A DNA stretch of 64,000 nt from Paenibacillus xylanilyticus (GCF_009664365.1 NZ_CP044310.1:514501-578500), one strand, 5' to 3'. Shown: positions 53,894 through 62,815, counted from the first letter of the stretch. The notes: a model not told the origin generated them from the sequence alone. Program-made: numbers and translations.

Positions 53894-54220
53894 ATGGCAA
53901 TAGCAGAAGTGACCGTAATTCCAATTGGAACAGGAACGACCAGTCTAAGCAGTTATGTGGCCGACATGCAGGCCGTATTGGAAAACCAGCGTGGCATTAC
54001 ATATCAGTTGACTTCAATGAGCACTATTATCGAAGGACCGCTGAACGAGGTCTTCACAGCCATAGCGGCTTTGCATGAAGCTCCGTTTCTATCGGGTGCC
54101 GAGCGGGTCTCTACATCCGTTAAGATTGACGATCGGCGGGATAAACCGGATGCCTCCAGCATACAGAAGCTGCAATCCGTTCAGGACAAGCTGGCATCCC
54201 GTGAGGTACGTCCGAATTAG
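53894..54220 (+). CDS. MTH1187 / YqgV-type thiamine-binding protein (UPF0045)
   Basis: A 108-residue cytoplasmic protein of the UPF0045 family, the fold also seen in YkoF. Signatures: AIAEVTVIPIGTGTTSLSSYVADMQ, YQLTSMSTIIEGPLNEVFTAIAALHE and RVSTSVKIDDRRD. Family members bind thiamine or hydroxymethylpyrimidine in a small alpha-beta fold; no enzymatic activity is established from the sequence. GGAGGCGGAGC precedes ATG 53894. It is monocistronic and ends at a strong hairpin (54270). Confidence 0.87.
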   Translation: MAIAEVTVIPIGTGTTSLSSYVADMQAVLENQRGITYQLTSMSTIIEGPLNEVFTAIAALHEAPFLSGAERVSTSVKIDDRRDKPDASSIQKLQSVQDKLASREVRPN

Positions 54221-54269
54221 GGGTTAGGATGGGAATTGGGTTGAAATGGGACTGATTTAATACTTCACC

Positions 54270-54302
54270 AAATGCAAGCACCTCAGGTGTTTGCATTTTT
54301 TG
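54270..54302 (+). terminator. Terminator of the thiamine-binding gene
   Basis: AAATGCAAGCACC and GGTGTTTGCATTT form a near-perfect stem around TCA, followed by TTT. Confidence 0.85.
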
Positions 54303-54458
54303 TGTTTATACAACGGAAACTTCCATGGAGAATGTAGTTAAACCAAGAGGGCACTTCGCTCTCCTTTGGGGACACTAGCCCATTTTTATCTAGAGCCCGG
54401 TCTGGGAAAGGACTTCTGCATATAGTGAACTGTACCTCAAATCAAAGGAGGGTTTTAC

Positions 54459-54563
54459 ATGAGTGGAGTTGTAGGTGGATACGGCGGAGCATGGACATCG
54501 ACTGGTGCCATTTTGGTTCTCTTCATCCTGTTGGTCATCATCACTAAATCTTTCTGGGTATAA
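54459..54563 (+). CDS. YjcZ family mini-protein
   Basis: A 34-residue protein read from the bases: a Gly/Tyr-rich start (GVVGGYGGAW), then a hydrophobic segment TSTGAILVLFILLVIITKS and the ending FWV. It matches the YjcZ/SscA-type small sporulation membrane proteins of Bacilli (GGxGGxxxxxLILVLFILLVII). AAAGGAGGG lies 7 bases before the ATG. A near-identical copy follows 50 bp downstream. Probably a single-helix membrane peptide of the spore; exact role unknown. Confidence 0.85.
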   Translation: MSGVVGGYGGAWTSTGAILVLFILLVIITKSFWV

Positions 54564-54613
54564 TAGCATTTATTAGCCCCACACACGAATTCTCTGGTAA
54601 AGGGGGGTTCTCC

Positions 54614-54718
54614 ATGAGCGAAGTCGGAGGCGTAGGATACGGCGGCTGGACATCGACTGGAGCCATCTTGGTTCTGTTCATTCTCCTCGTCATCATCACT
54701 AAATCTTTCTGGGTGTAA
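54614..54718 (+). CDS. YjcZ family mini-protein, tandem duplicate
   Basis: A 34-residue paralogue of the preceding mini-protein: EVGGVGYGGWTSTG, then AILVLFILLVIITKSFWV, identical over the last 22 residues. GGGGGG lies upstream of the ATG. The DNA differs at many third positions, so the duplication is not recent. A terminator follows at 54730. Confidence 0.85.
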   Translation: MSEVGGVGYGGWTSTGAILVLFILLVIITKSFWV

Positions 54719-54729
54719 TATAGCGAACT

Positions 54730-54756
54730 CTGCCGGTTACCCGGCAGGGTTTTTTT
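54730..54756 (+). terminator. Terminator of the YjcZ pair
   Basis: CTGCCGG (54730-54736) with CCGGCAG (54741-54747), then GGTTTTTTT. Confidence 0.9.
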
Positions 54757-54950
54757 AAGCTGTGGACAAGCTGGACGGGTGGCTGGGATAGAAGAAGCAT
54801 ACAGAAATCAGATAAAAAACACAGGTGAAATTCCACGCAAGTCCAAGGCGAAAAGTGCCCATTTTATGCAAATGAGGGCCATAGCCCGGTCCAGCCGTAG
54901 GGAAAATACATAGCTTAGGGGTGTAGGCAAATGCTAAGGAGGAATGAACA

Positions 54951-55274
54951 ATGAGCGAAATTAAACCGAATTCACCGAACGGACAGGGACACGTATACGG
55001 ACATATGGGAGGTCATGAAAACATGCAGGGTTACCCATACACAGGTCACGAAATGTACGGTTACGGCTGCGGAACAATGCCGCATGGATACGGATATGGA
55101 TACGGGTACGGGTACGGACACCATGCGAACCAGGCTCCAATCGTGCACGGTTATGGTTACAGCAAAGGCTGTGGAACTTCTTATGGTCACGGTGGGGGAA
55201 GCTGGGGATCCATGGGTACCATTCTGGTGCTGTTCATCCTGCTGGTCATTATCTCCAAAACCATGTTCATCTAA
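54951..55274 (+). CDS. YjcZ-like protein with Gly/Tyr/His-rich N-terminus
   Basis: A 107-residue protein: residues 1-85 are low-complexity, rich in Gly, Tyr and His (GHMGGHENM, a run of GYGYGYGYGYG, HGYGYSKGCGTSYGHGGG), and the last 22 residues are a single YjcZ-like hydrophobic helix (SMGTILVLFILLVIISKTMFI). It looks like a YjcZ fused behind a coat-like extension, possibly a spore-coat or spore-membrane protein. GGAGG precedes ATG 54951. It forms a set with the two mini-proteins upstream. The repetitive GGATACGG-type DNA is codon repetition, not an array. Confidence 0.8.
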   Translation: MSEIKPNSPNGQGHVYGHMGGHENMQGYPYTGHEMYGYGCGTMPHGYGYGYGYGYGHHANQAPIVHGYGYSKGCGTSYGHGGGSWGSMGTILVLFILLVIISKTMFI

Positions 55275-55335
55275 GTAAGAACTTCTCGACAAAGATCGGA
55301 TAATTAAATTTAAATAATATGTAATCAGACATGGA

Positions 55336-55370
55336 AAAGCACCCGGAACCCAATTCCGGGTGCTTGGTTT
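55336..55370 (+). terminator. Terminator of the third YjcZ-like gene
   Basis: AAGCACCCGGAA pairs with TTCCGGGTGCTT around CCCAA, followed by T-rich sequence. Confidence 0.75.
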
Positions 55371-55632
55371 GTGTATGTTTTCAATCTTCTCAAGAATAAG
55401 TGACTTCCAAAACAACAAAAGCCCTACCTCTCTTTTGTCCTTGCGGCTCCGATGACCGCGCCAGTGTGAATGGGAAAATCTTGTGAAACTCTGTTATACC
55501 GGGTTAATGTGATTCAGGTTCTTCAATCTCCATAGGTTGGTTGTACATATTCGCTGCGGTCGCAGCATGAAGAAAATATTCCGGGGTTAAAAGAAGATAG
55601 AAAATCAGTTGAGGTTTAATTCCAACTTTAAG

Positions 55633-55661
55633 AGTATACCACAGTCTGTAATTTTTTGCAA
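55633..55661 (-). promoter_or_regulatory. Strong minus-strand sigma-A-type promoter in a gene-free gap
   Basis: On the minus strand TTGCAA (55661-55656), a 17-bp spacer and TATACT (55638-55633). It would drive an unannotated transcript leftward across 55270-55625. Confidence 0.5.
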
Positions 55662-55797
55662 GATAAAGGAAGGATGGAGTGTTTCGCGAGGAGAAAATCA
55701 TGAAAAGTTTTCAGATTTTTTCTTCCATCAGGTAATCCTCTTCAAATGTTTTTTCGTAGGTTATAATGTTGAGGGAGATCAAGAAAGGGGCCCTCGC

Positions 55798-56394
55798 ATG
55801 ACTGAATCAATGGAGGACAGCAGGTTAATGCAACAGATCGCAGAGAGGGATGCATCTGCACTGGAGCTTTTATATGACCGCTATGAGCGGGTAGTGTATT
55901 CGTTTGCCTACCGGATCGTAGGTGATCCAATGACGGCAGAAGAAACGGTACAGGAATTGTTCCTGCGAGTCTGGAATAACGCAGAACGATACGATGCCTC
56001 CCAGGGGAAGCTAACCACTTGGATGTTTGCCATCACGCGAAACATTGCAGTGGATATGCTGAGGCGCAAATCGAAAGGTGCCGCGACTACGGCGGTACAG
56101 AACGAATCTCTGGCAGCGTATGCCGATGAACAAACCAATACAGAACAAGAAGTGGAACGGAAGTGGGAAGGGACCCGAATCAGGGAAGCCTTATCCCAAT
56201 TGAATCGCGATCAACAGCAGGTTATTGAATCCATATATTACGGGGGATTAACGCAGCAGGAAGTATCCAGCCGATTCGGGATACCGCTGGGTACGGTCAA
56301 GAGCCGGGTCAGGCTGGCAATGAAGCAGCTTCAGAAGCTGCTAGCCGATGCTGAATTGCAGCCAGACGCGGGAAGGGAGGGCATACATCCATGA
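55798..56394 (+). CDS. RNA polymerase sigma-70 factor, ECF subfamily (SigK/RskA-type)
   Basis: A 198-residue ECF sigma factor. Region 2: LELLYDRYERVVYSFAYRIVGDPMTAEETVQELFLRVW, followed by KLTTWMFAITRNIAVDMLRR (2.4, -10 binding). Region 4: LNRDQQQVIESIYYGGLTQQEVSSRFGIPLGTVKSRVR (-35 HTH). The start is ATG 55798 with AAAGGGG; a longer frame upstream lacks sigma homology. It overlaps the anti-sigma gene by 4 bp (ATGA), so they are produced together. SigK/RskA-type pairs often answer redox or envelope signals. Confidence 0.92.
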   Translation: MTESMEDSRLMQQIAERDASALELLYDRYERVVYSFAYRIVGDPMTAEETVQELFLRVWNNAERYDASQGKLTTWMFAITRNIAVDMLRRKSKGAATTAVQNESLAAYADEQTNTEQEVERKWEGTRIREALSQLNRDQQQVIESIYYGGLTQQEVSSRFGIPLGTVKSRVRLAMKQLQKLLADAELQPDAGREGIHP

Positions 56395-57374
56395 TAGAAC
56401 GACATGAAGAGTGGTCTGATCTGGCACCGATGTATGTGCTGGGCGGACTGGAAGCTGAGGAAGTGGAAGCATTTGAGGCACATATGGCTACATGCGAAGC
56501 ATGCCGCCAGGAAGTGAAGGAACTGCAGGAAGTTACCGGCTTCCTGCCACACGCGGCGGAACCCGTTGCCCCGCCGCCGGGTATGCGGGCACGTGTGCTG
56601 GGCAACGTGCTCGGCAGCACGCAGGAGAGCGCCGAGGCGAAGCCGGCGGCTGCTCCTGCGGAGCCTGAAGCACCCGAGGTGCTTCAGGCAACCCCTGCGC
56701 CGCAGCAAGCAGATGCGGCGCAGCCCGGGCCAGGCATGCCGCCGAACACGGCGGTGCCTGCAGCCCGGGCAGAAGAGGCTGCACAGGCACAGCCGTGGCA
56801 GCCACAAGGGCGCGCGCGTGCACGCAGCAGCCGCGCCTGGCGTGCAGCCAGCGCCGGCCTTGCTGCGGCGGCGCTGGTGCTCGGCATCTACGCTGCGCAG
56901 CTGCAGAGCCGAATCGATGCACTCACGCAGCAGGCGGCCGGCTCAACAGCTGCACAGGAGCAGCTCGCACAGGCACAGGCGCAGAATGAAAAGCTGCAGC
57001 AGCAGCTTGCGGCTGTGCAGGAGCCATCGCGCTCCGTGCGCATGGGCGAAGCCGTGAAGCTTAGCCCTGCAGCGCAGGACATCGTGGCGAATGGACTGGC
57101 GACCATTGTCATTGATGATAAGGGTACACATCTGGTTGTGCAGGCAGAGAACCTGCCTGATCTGGAAGGGAACGAAGCATTCCAGGTCTGGCTGATCAAG
57201 GGAGATAAGCCTCAGAATGCCGGAACGTTCCTCAGCCATGATGGCATGGGTGCCGTGTATTATACTTTGGATTCAGTGAACGACTATGACACAGTTGCCA
57301 TTACTCTGGAACCGGATGCGATGGGTGACCAGCCTCGGGGGACGATGATTCTGGCCGCCAAGATTGAAGGATAA
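56391..57374 (+). CDS. Anti-sigma factor, RskA family with zinc-finger-like N-terminus
   Basis: A 327-residue single-pass membrane protein. The N-terminus has the anti-sigma zinc motif (EAHMATCEACRQEV, H-x3-C-x2-C) preceded by YVLGGLEAEEVEAFE, which binds the sigma factor. Residues about 60-150 are an Ala/Pro/Gln-rich linker with very G+C-rich DNA. TM about 155-172 (AGLAAAALVLGIYAAQ), then a coiled coil (SRIDALTQQAAGSTAAQEQL) and the extracytoplasmic RskA domain (AFQVWLIKGDKPQNAGTFL, VAITLEPDAMGDQPRGTMIL). It holds the upstream ECF sigma factor inactive until regulated proteolysis. The linker is unusually long. Confidence 0.9.
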   Translation: MIERHEEWSDLAPMYVLGGLEAEEVEAFEAHMATCEACRQEVKELQEVTGFLPHAAEPVAPPPGMRARVLGNVLGSTQESAEAKPAAAPAEPEAPEVLQATPAPQQADAAQPGPGMPPNTAVPAARAEEAAQAQPWQPQGRARARSSRAWRAASAGLAAAALVLGIYAAQLQSRIDALTQQAAGSTAAQEQLAQAQAQNEKLQQQLAAVQEPSRSVRMGEAVKLSPAAQDIVANGLATIVIDDKGTHLVVQAENLPDLEGNEAFQVWLIKGDKPQNAGTFLSHDGMGAVYYTLDSVNDYDTVAITLEPDAMGDQPRGTMILAAKIEG

Positions 57375-57394
57375 ATAGAACAAGTGATGATACG

Positions 57395-57427
57395 AGGCTG
57401 TTTCCTGCGGGAAACAGTCTTTTTTTG
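57395..57427 (+). terminator. Terminator of the sigma/anti-sigma operon
   Basis: GCTGTTTCC and GGAAACAGT hairpin with TGCG loop, followed by seven T. Confidence 0.88.
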
Positions 57428-57606
57428 GCTGGGAGCATGACTACAAATGGAGATATGCACATAGTGTAATATGCGGGAGATGAATGATTGTGAAGATCAT
57501 TAATTTTTTGACGCGGGTTGACCGATAAAAAATATAGGCAGTACCCTGAATCTCCCCCTTACATTAATCGGGAGAACTGGTTGCACATAGAGAGTGAGGG
57601 GTTTGG

Positions 57607-59130
57607 GTGGAGATATACCGTTCATTTATCTTTCGTCTGGTGCGCAATTATCTGGTAGGCTCGCTCGGAGCCGTGTTTGTTGTTGGTACTGTGGTGATGG
57701 TCTCTACCCTGCAAATACCAAATATTGAATTTTTACGTTTGATTCTGGTTGTGTTCATTTCCCTTTTGTTTATGCTTGCTGCTGAAGGGATTGCCTTACG
57801 GATTCAGCTAAGACCGATCAGGCAATTTTTCGCTGAGGAGCATCACGAGCGGGCTGAATTTAGCAGGATGTATGAGGTTATCCACCATTTTCCCGTACGA
57901 ACCATTTACCGTATCATGGGACCGCATTTACTGGGATTTTCATTGCCGGCTGCAGGGTTAACTGTATGGATGCTTACAGTAGGGTGGTTGGACTTCCCAA
58001 CTAACTATGTTGCTGTGGCAGCAGCTTGCGCCATTCTGATTGCCATCATGCATGCGTTAATTGAATATTTCCTGACGGTTCGGGCGATTAGACCGCTTCT
58101 GATGGAGGCTCGCCGCCGAGGTAAACAGCAATATGGCACCGAGCCGTCATTGGGAGGACGTGTGCTCGTATCCATCCAGCGGAAATTTCAGCTGAGCACG
58201 GCCCTTATTGGACTATTTCCGCTATTTCTGTTTTTCCTGGCTACATTTATCAGGCTTCAGTATATGGATCAGGAATTTGCGAAAGAGTATATCCTGTGGG
58301 GGATCATTGTTGTTGTGCTGGGGGCTGGCTTTGCCTTGGTAGGCAGCTGGCTGCTGATTCGGGATGTCCGTGATCCTGTCGCAGAATTAACAAAAGAGAT
58401 GAATCGAATTCAGGAAGGGGATCTGGGCAGAAGAGCGCCTGACCTCTATGCAGATGAATTTTCGGCTCTTATTTCCGGGTTTAATATGATGATTAATCGG
58501 CTGGAGATGAGGCAGGAGCGTAATCGGCAGCTGCTGCAAAGCTATTTTTCCACGCTGGCTGCTGCACTGGATGCGAGGGATAAGTATACGGCAGGACATT
58601 CCATGCGGGTGGCCGAGTATTCACTCATGATCGGCAAATTGAGTGGTATGAGTGAGGAACAAGCCGATTTGCTGTACAAATCTGCGCTTCTTCATGATAT
58701 TGGTAAAATCGGAGTGCCAGATGAGGTTTTGCTTAAGGACGGGAAACTGAGTGAGGAAGAATTCGCCATTATTCAGACCCACCCGGTACTGGGCGAGAGC
58801 ATTTTATTACAGATCGAACCGATGGATGCAATGGCTGATTTTTTGCCGGGTGTGCGGTCTCATCATGAACGTTACGATGGAAAAGGGTATCCGGATGGCA
58901 AAGCTGGTCTCGACATTCCGCTCTTTGGGCGGATTATTGCCGTCGCGGATGCCTTTGATGCCATGACCTCGGATCGTCCCTATCGAAACGGCATGAGTCA
59001 TGAGAAAGCGCTATCTATTCTGGAAGAAGGAAAAGGGACCCAATGGGACCCTTATTTTGCAGGCTTGTTTATAGAAGAGTGGAGAAGGAAAGAGCATCTC
59101 CATGGTTCGTCGGAGCGAGGGGTCAGTTGA
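57607..59130 (+). CDS. HD-GYP domain cyclic-di-GMP phosphodiesterase with HAMP
   Basis: A 507-residue membrane signalling protein. The first 265 residues hold about six hydrophobic helices (LVGSLGAVFVVGTVVMV, LILVVFISLLFMLAA, ALIGLFPLFLFFLATF, GIIVVVLGAGFALVGSWLL). A HAMP domain follows (RDPVAELTKEMNRIQEGDLG). The C-terminal HD-GYP domain is complete: ALLHDIGKIGVPDEVLLKDG, HPVLGESIL, HHERYDGKGYPDG and RIIAVADAFDAMTSDRPYR. It should hydrolyse cyclic-di-GMP to GMP. Start is GTG 57607 with GAGGGG upstream. Its 3' end overlaps the convergent PAP2 gene by 8 bp. Confidence 0.92.
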   Translation: MEIYRSFIFRLVRNYLVGSLGAVFVVGTVVMVSTLQIPNIEFLRLILVVFISLLFMLAAEGIALRIQLRPIRQFFAEEHHERAEFSRMYEVIHHFPVRTIYRIMGPHLLGFSLPAAGLTVWMLTVGWLDFPTNYVAVAAACAILIAIMHALIEYFLTVRAIRPLLMEARRRGKQQYGTEPSLGGRVLVSIQRKFQLSTALIGLFPLFLFFLATFIRLQYMDQEFAKEYILWGIIVVVLGAGFALVGSWLLIRDVRDPVAELTKEMNRIQEGDLGRRAPDLYADEFSALISGFNMMINRLEMRQERNRQLLQSYFSTLAAALDARDKYTAGHSMRVAEYSLMIGKLSGMSEEQADLLYKSALLHDIGKIGVPDEVLLKDGKLSEEEFAIIQTHPVLGESILLQIEPMDAMADFLPGVRSHHERYDGKGYPDGKAGLDIPLFGRIIAVADAFDAMTSDRPYRNGMSHEKALSILEEGKGTQWDPYFAGLFIEEWRRKEHLHGSSERGVS

Positions 59131-59776
59131 TCCCCTCGGTCCACTTCGAATCTTTCCGGCGCCGCCGGTGTAAGGACAGCCCGGTGATAATGGTGAAGAT
59201 GCACTCACCAAGGACAATTGCACCCAGAGCATCATAGATCACATGCTGCTTAATCAGCAGGGTGGAGAGCACGATCAGCGCTGCGCCAGCGGCTACCAGC
59301 AGTTTGACATAACGTCGAATACTCGGTACCGAGAGAACCGCTCGCATAACGAGATAGGAATGAAGTGCATGAATGCTCGGGAAGCAATTATAAGGGCGAT
59401 CCTGGCTATAGAGCCATCCCAGGACGGATGCACCTAGACCTGTACCTGTAATTTCTGGTCTGGGAACACTGGTCTGAAAGTTGAAATAAATGAGATAACA
59501 GATCCAGACACATATGTTCATGGACAGCAGTACGCGATAATAGGTAAGTCTGTCTTTGGCACAGAGGTACGCCAATACACCGAACACAAACGGGTACCAG
59601 CCCAGATAAGGAAGGGACATTCCGGGTACGAAAGGAATGAGCCGATCGATCGGTGAATTAAGCACGGCGAATCCGCGCTCAGGGCTGTTAAGAACATCAT
59701 ATAACAGTCCCATGACAGCCAGAGAAAGCATCAAGCTTAATGACAGCCAGTAGGATTTACTTTTTAACGTTTGCAC
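59123..59776 (-). CDS. PAP2 family phosphatase (Aur1/Ipt1-like)
   Basis: A 217-residue membrane enzyme with about six helices. The PAP2 motifs are partly visible: PYNCFPSIHALHSY (PSGH-type, here PSIH) and LIKQHVIYDALGAIVLG (His of motif 3). It likely dephosphorylates a lipid phosphate such as undecaprenyl pyrophosphate or phosphatidic acid. GTG 59776 was chosen because AAAGGAG lies 10 bases upstream; the frame's earlier TTG is unlikely. It is convergent with the HD-GYP gene, with an 8-bp overlap of the coding ends. Confidence 0.85.
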   Translation of the reverse strand: MQTLKSKSYWLSLSLMLSLAVMGLLYDVLNSPERGFAVLNSPIDRLIPFVPGMSLPYLGWYPFVFGVLAYLCAKDRLTYYRVLLSMNICVWICYLIYFNFQTSVPRPEITGTGLGASVLGWLYSQDRPYNCFPSIHALHSYLVMRAVLSVPSIRRYVKLLVAAGAALIVLSTLLIKQHVIYDALGAIVLGECIFTIITGLSLHRRRRKDSKWTEGIN

Positions 59777-60008
59777 TACAACGTTTCTCCTTTCAATCCA
59801 ATTCGTCAAGGAAGTGGATCACAGCGATAAATTAAACAACACTATATTCTACTATGTTTCTAGCACAAATTGAATCCGGATTTGTGTATTTTTGTGTATT
59901 TTTTTGATGTGCCAGGAATGTCGAAGGCTGTGTGGGCATGATATGATAGAAATACATACGGACAAATGGTGTGTCTACGAACAAAATCGGGGCAACAGGA
60001 GTGAGTGA

Positions 60009-61424
60009 ATGCAATTTTCTAAGATGTTCGTATTAAATATGGGGATGCTCATCACTATAGCCTATCTGGCTAGTGTGTTCTATAAATACATTGTGATACG
60101 TACATCCTCCAGATTTAAACAATGGAGCTCCGTACTGGTTCTTATTTTCGCGGGTTGGATTAGTACGGTATTCGGCTTTCAGTTAACCGATGAAGTGATC
60201 TTTGACCTCCGCTTTGTTCCATTAATCATTGCTGTTCTGACCTTCAGGCAGTCCTATAGTTTAATTATTATTGGTGCTGGGATCGGCTTGAGCCGATTGA
60301 CATTTGGTATTAATGAAGCTACGCTTGCGGGTCTGGGTAACATGACCATCCTTGGTGTGGTATGTGCTGGGTTAAATATATGGATGAGACGCAGTGACTA
60401 TAGACTCGTTATCAAGGGTGTACTGGTTATTGTGATTGTTAATATCGTCAACAGTATCAATATTGCCCTGCTTGGCGTCTTTCCTCCAACGTATTTCTTC
60501 TCCCATATTATGCCCTACACGCTTCCTACCGGAATCTTACTTAGTCTTATTTTTGCTTTTATCCTGCGGGACTTTCAGAATGAACAGAATCGGATTCTGC
60601 TTATCCAAAGTACCAACCGCTTATTGTCTGTGCAGAAGGAAGAGCTGCAGAGGGCCAAAATTGTACTGGAAGAGCGAGCCAAGCAGTTGATGCTGGCATC
60701 GCAGTACAAATCCGAATTTCTTGCCAACATGTCGCATGAGCTGCGGACACCGCTGAACAGTGTGATTAACTTTGCACAGATGATTAGTGAAAACAGCGAT
60801 ACGATGGACCCGGAGGATATTGCTCGGTTTGCAGCGATGATCGACCAATCCGGCCAGGAGTTACTTACGTTGATTAACGATATTCTGGATTTGTCAAAAG
60901 TGGAGGCTGGGCGCCTTGATATCGTATATGAGGATATTAGTGTGTCGCAGCTCGTTGAAGATGTCATGAGTCACTTCCAGTTGGTGGCTGAGAAAAAAGG
61001 AATTCAGCTGCTGATGGAGAAATCTCCAGACGCACCGGAGACCATGTGGTCTGACCCACAGCGTGTGCAGCAAATTCTGCGTAATCTGATGTCCAATGCC
61101 ATCAAGTTTACGCATAAGGGAGCCGTACAATTGACGGTAAGCACCGAACAAGTGGACGAGCCTGAACGTTCGGGAAAATGGCTGGTTTTCTCGGTCAAAG
61201 ACACCGGAATCGGCATTCCTGCAGATAAGCACCATTCCATTTTTGAAGCTTTCCAACAAGCCGATGGATCGATCAGCCGCAAATTTGGCGGCACGGGACT
61301 TGGCCTGTCCATCAGCCGGGATTTGGCGCGTTTGCTGGACGGTTCAATTCAGCTTGAAAGTGTTGAAGGCGAGGGAAGTACCTTCAGGCTTTACCTTCCC
61401 TTAAACCATGAAAAAATGAGTTGA
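60009..61424 (+). CDS. Sensor histidine kinase with LytS-type membrane domain
   Basis: A 471-residue hybrid-free histidine kinase. The N-terminal 190 residues are a 5TM-LYT-like membrane sensor (QLTDEVIFDLRFVPLIIAVLTF, IIIGAGIGLSRLTFG). A coiled linker leads to HisKA with the phosphorylatable His in FLANMSHELRTPLNSVIN, then the ATPase domain: NLMSNAIKFTHKG (N box), VKDTGIGIPADK (G1), FGGTGLGLSIS (G2). No response-regulator gene is adjacent, so it is an orphan kinase. CAGGAGTGAGTG precedes ATG 60009. Confidence 0.92.
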   Translation: MQFSKMFVLNMGMLITIAYLASVFYKYIVIRTSSRFKQWSSVLVLIFAGWISTVFGFQLTDEVIFDLRFVPLIIAVLTFRQSYSLIIIGAGIGLSRLTFGINEATLAGLGNMTILGVVCAGLNIWMRRSDYRLVIKGVLVIVIVNIVNSINIALLGVFPPTYFFSHIMPYTLPTGILLSLIFAFILRDFQNEQNRILLIQSTNRLLSVQKEELQRAKIVLEERAKQLMLASQYKSEFLANMSHELRTPLNSVINFAQMISENSDTMDPEDIARFAAMIDQSGQELLTLINDILDLSKVEAGRLDIVYEDISVSQLVEDVMSHFQLVAEKKGIQLLMEKSPDAPETMWSDPQRVQQILRNLMSNAIKFTHKGAVQLTVSTEQVDEPERSGKWLVFSVKDTGIGIPADKHHSIFEAFQQADGSISRKFGGTGLGLSISRDLARLLDGSIQLESVEGEGSTFRLYLPLNHEKMS

Positions 61425-61448
61425 CAACCATCTTGCTGTGAGTAGAAT
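61421..61448 (+). promoter_or_regulatory. Sigma-A promoter of the MFS gene
   Basis: TTGACA (61421-61426), 16-bp spacer, TAGAAT (61443-61448), overlapping the histidine-kinase stop codon. GACCGG and CCGGTC (61469-61490) just after it form a short palindrome that could be an operator. Confidence 0.6.
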
Positions 61449-61515
61449 TTGTGGTGATAACTAGCATCGACCGGTCGTCACAGCCCGGTCTAAGGAGTGT
61501 ATCCCCATACAGAAG

Positions 61516-62790
61516 ATGGTCAAGGTTAACCCTCCCTCGTTTGCAGGCAAACGTCGCAAGGGTTCGACACAACGTATCAACTTATCGATCGCAACATGGG
61601 AGGGTGTACCGGCAATTATATTGCAAACATTGCTGGGTGGACCATTCTTAACGGGATTTCTGCTGTACCTTGGGGCGGGGTCAAGACACATCGGTTTTGT
61701 ACTCGCCATCACCACGTTTGTGAATATCGCCCAGATTGGAGCAGCCTTCTGGATGCAGCGTATTCGCAGCCGGAAACGCATGCTGCTGTTATTCGTTGGG
61801 TTGCATCGCATCTTGTGGAGCGCTACCGGATTAATTCCCTTCCTCTTCCCCAAAGAGTGGTGGGTAGGCGTTTATATTGGAATGTACACGGTTGCATTCA
61901 TAGCTAATACCATCGGGGGCATGATCTGGACCTCTCTTATTGGGGACATCGTACATGCCAAAGTGAGGGGACGTTATTTCGGCATTCGGAATACAATCCT
62001 GAATGCACTTGGAAGCGTATGCTTGTTTGTGGGAGGTATCGTTTTGGACCGTTTCCCGGGCGAGACGGGCTTCCTGATTCTGTTTATTCCGGTATGGATC
62101 TGTGCGATAGCGAATATCGTTATCTATTTCTTTTATCCGGATGTTCCTTTTGAACGTTCGACCGAGACGGTTTTCTGGCGGATGCTGAAGAAGCCATTTC
62201 AGGATCGGTCTTTTCTGAAGGCTGCCCTATTTCTGGCGGTTTGGTTATGGATTCAGACTCTGATCGTTCCGCTGTATTCGTATGTAATGCTTGACTTGCT
62301 TAACATTAATTATCAGATGGTTTCTCTCATTACGGTGGTGCAGACCATCGTCATGATGGCCGGATTCTATATTTGGGGTAATCTGAACGCACGATTCAGC
62401 AACAAAACCTTATTATTTTGGACATTGCCAATCATCGCACTCTCTTGTCTGTCCTGGGGTTTGATGTCATTTATGCCTGTTTTGATCGCGCTCTTTTTGT
62501 CTCATATCTTTCTTGGTATCGGTGTCGGAGGATTTAACCAGTTGGCCTTCAACTTCACGATCGGAGATACACCCAAAAGTGAAAGACCGATGTTCGTCGC
62601 TGTTTACTCAGCCTTAACAGGGGTAACGTCGTTCCTCGGACCGCTGATTGGCGGTTGGTTGTATGAGAAAATGGAAGAATGGCCGGAGGCGCTAACCTGG
62701 ATGGCTACCTATGGGTTTCAGGTAGGTATTGGTGTTACCATGCTGATTCTTGCTTTTACGCTGGGACGCCGTGTACTTCTGAGATCGTAA
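61516..62790 (+). CDS. MFS transporter
   Basis: A 424-residue membrane protein with about 12 hydrophobic helices. The loop between TM2 and TM3 has IRSRKRMLLLFVGLHRILWS, and the central loop contains FERSTETVFWRMLKKPFQDRSFLK. It matches uncharacterised Bacilli/Paenibacillus major-facilitator members; the substrate is not known. The start ATG 61516 is 17 bases after AAGGAG, so initiation may be elsewhere or assisted. It has its own promoter despite lying close to the histidine kinase gene. Confidence 0.85.
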   Translation: MVKVNPPSFAGKRRKGSTQRINLSIATWEGVPAIILQTLLGGPFLTGFLLYLGAGSRHIGFVLAITTFVNIAQIGAAFWMQRIRSRKRMLLLFVGLHRILWSATGLIPFLFPKEWWVGVYIGMYTVAFIANTIGGMIWTSLIGDIVHAKVRGRYFGIRNTILNALGSVCLFVGGIVLDRFPGETGFLILFIPVWICAIANIVIYFFYPDVPFERSTETVFWRMLKKPFQDRSFLKAALFLAVWLWIQTLIVPLYSYVMLDLLNINYQMVSLITVVQTIVMMAGFYIWGNLNARFSNKTLLFWTLPIIALSCLSWGLMSFMPVLIALFLSHIFLGIGVGGFNQLAFNFTIGDTPKSERPMFVAVYSALTGVTSFLGPLIGGWLYEKMEEWPEALTWMATYGFQVGIGVTMLILAFTLGRRVLLRS

Positions 62791-62815
62791 TCACAGATGA
62801 AATGGAGGGATGAGT

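Larger units (their letters stand above)
55275..55797. other. 523-bp intergenic region
   Basis: Holds the YjcZ-like terminator (55336-55370), a strong minus-strand promoter (55633-55661) and the promoter region of the sigma gene. A minus-strand frame ending at 55504 (reads ...LIFYLLLTPEYFLHAA..., ending EPESH) runs downstream of that promoter but lacks a standard start codon between the predicted transcription start and the hydrophobic part, so I do not call it a gene. Confidence 0.4.

Noticed and set aside
55085..55125. GGATACGG/GGGTACGG microsatellite
   Set aside because: It codes for a Gly-Tyr run inside the YjcZ-like protein; no independent element is needed.
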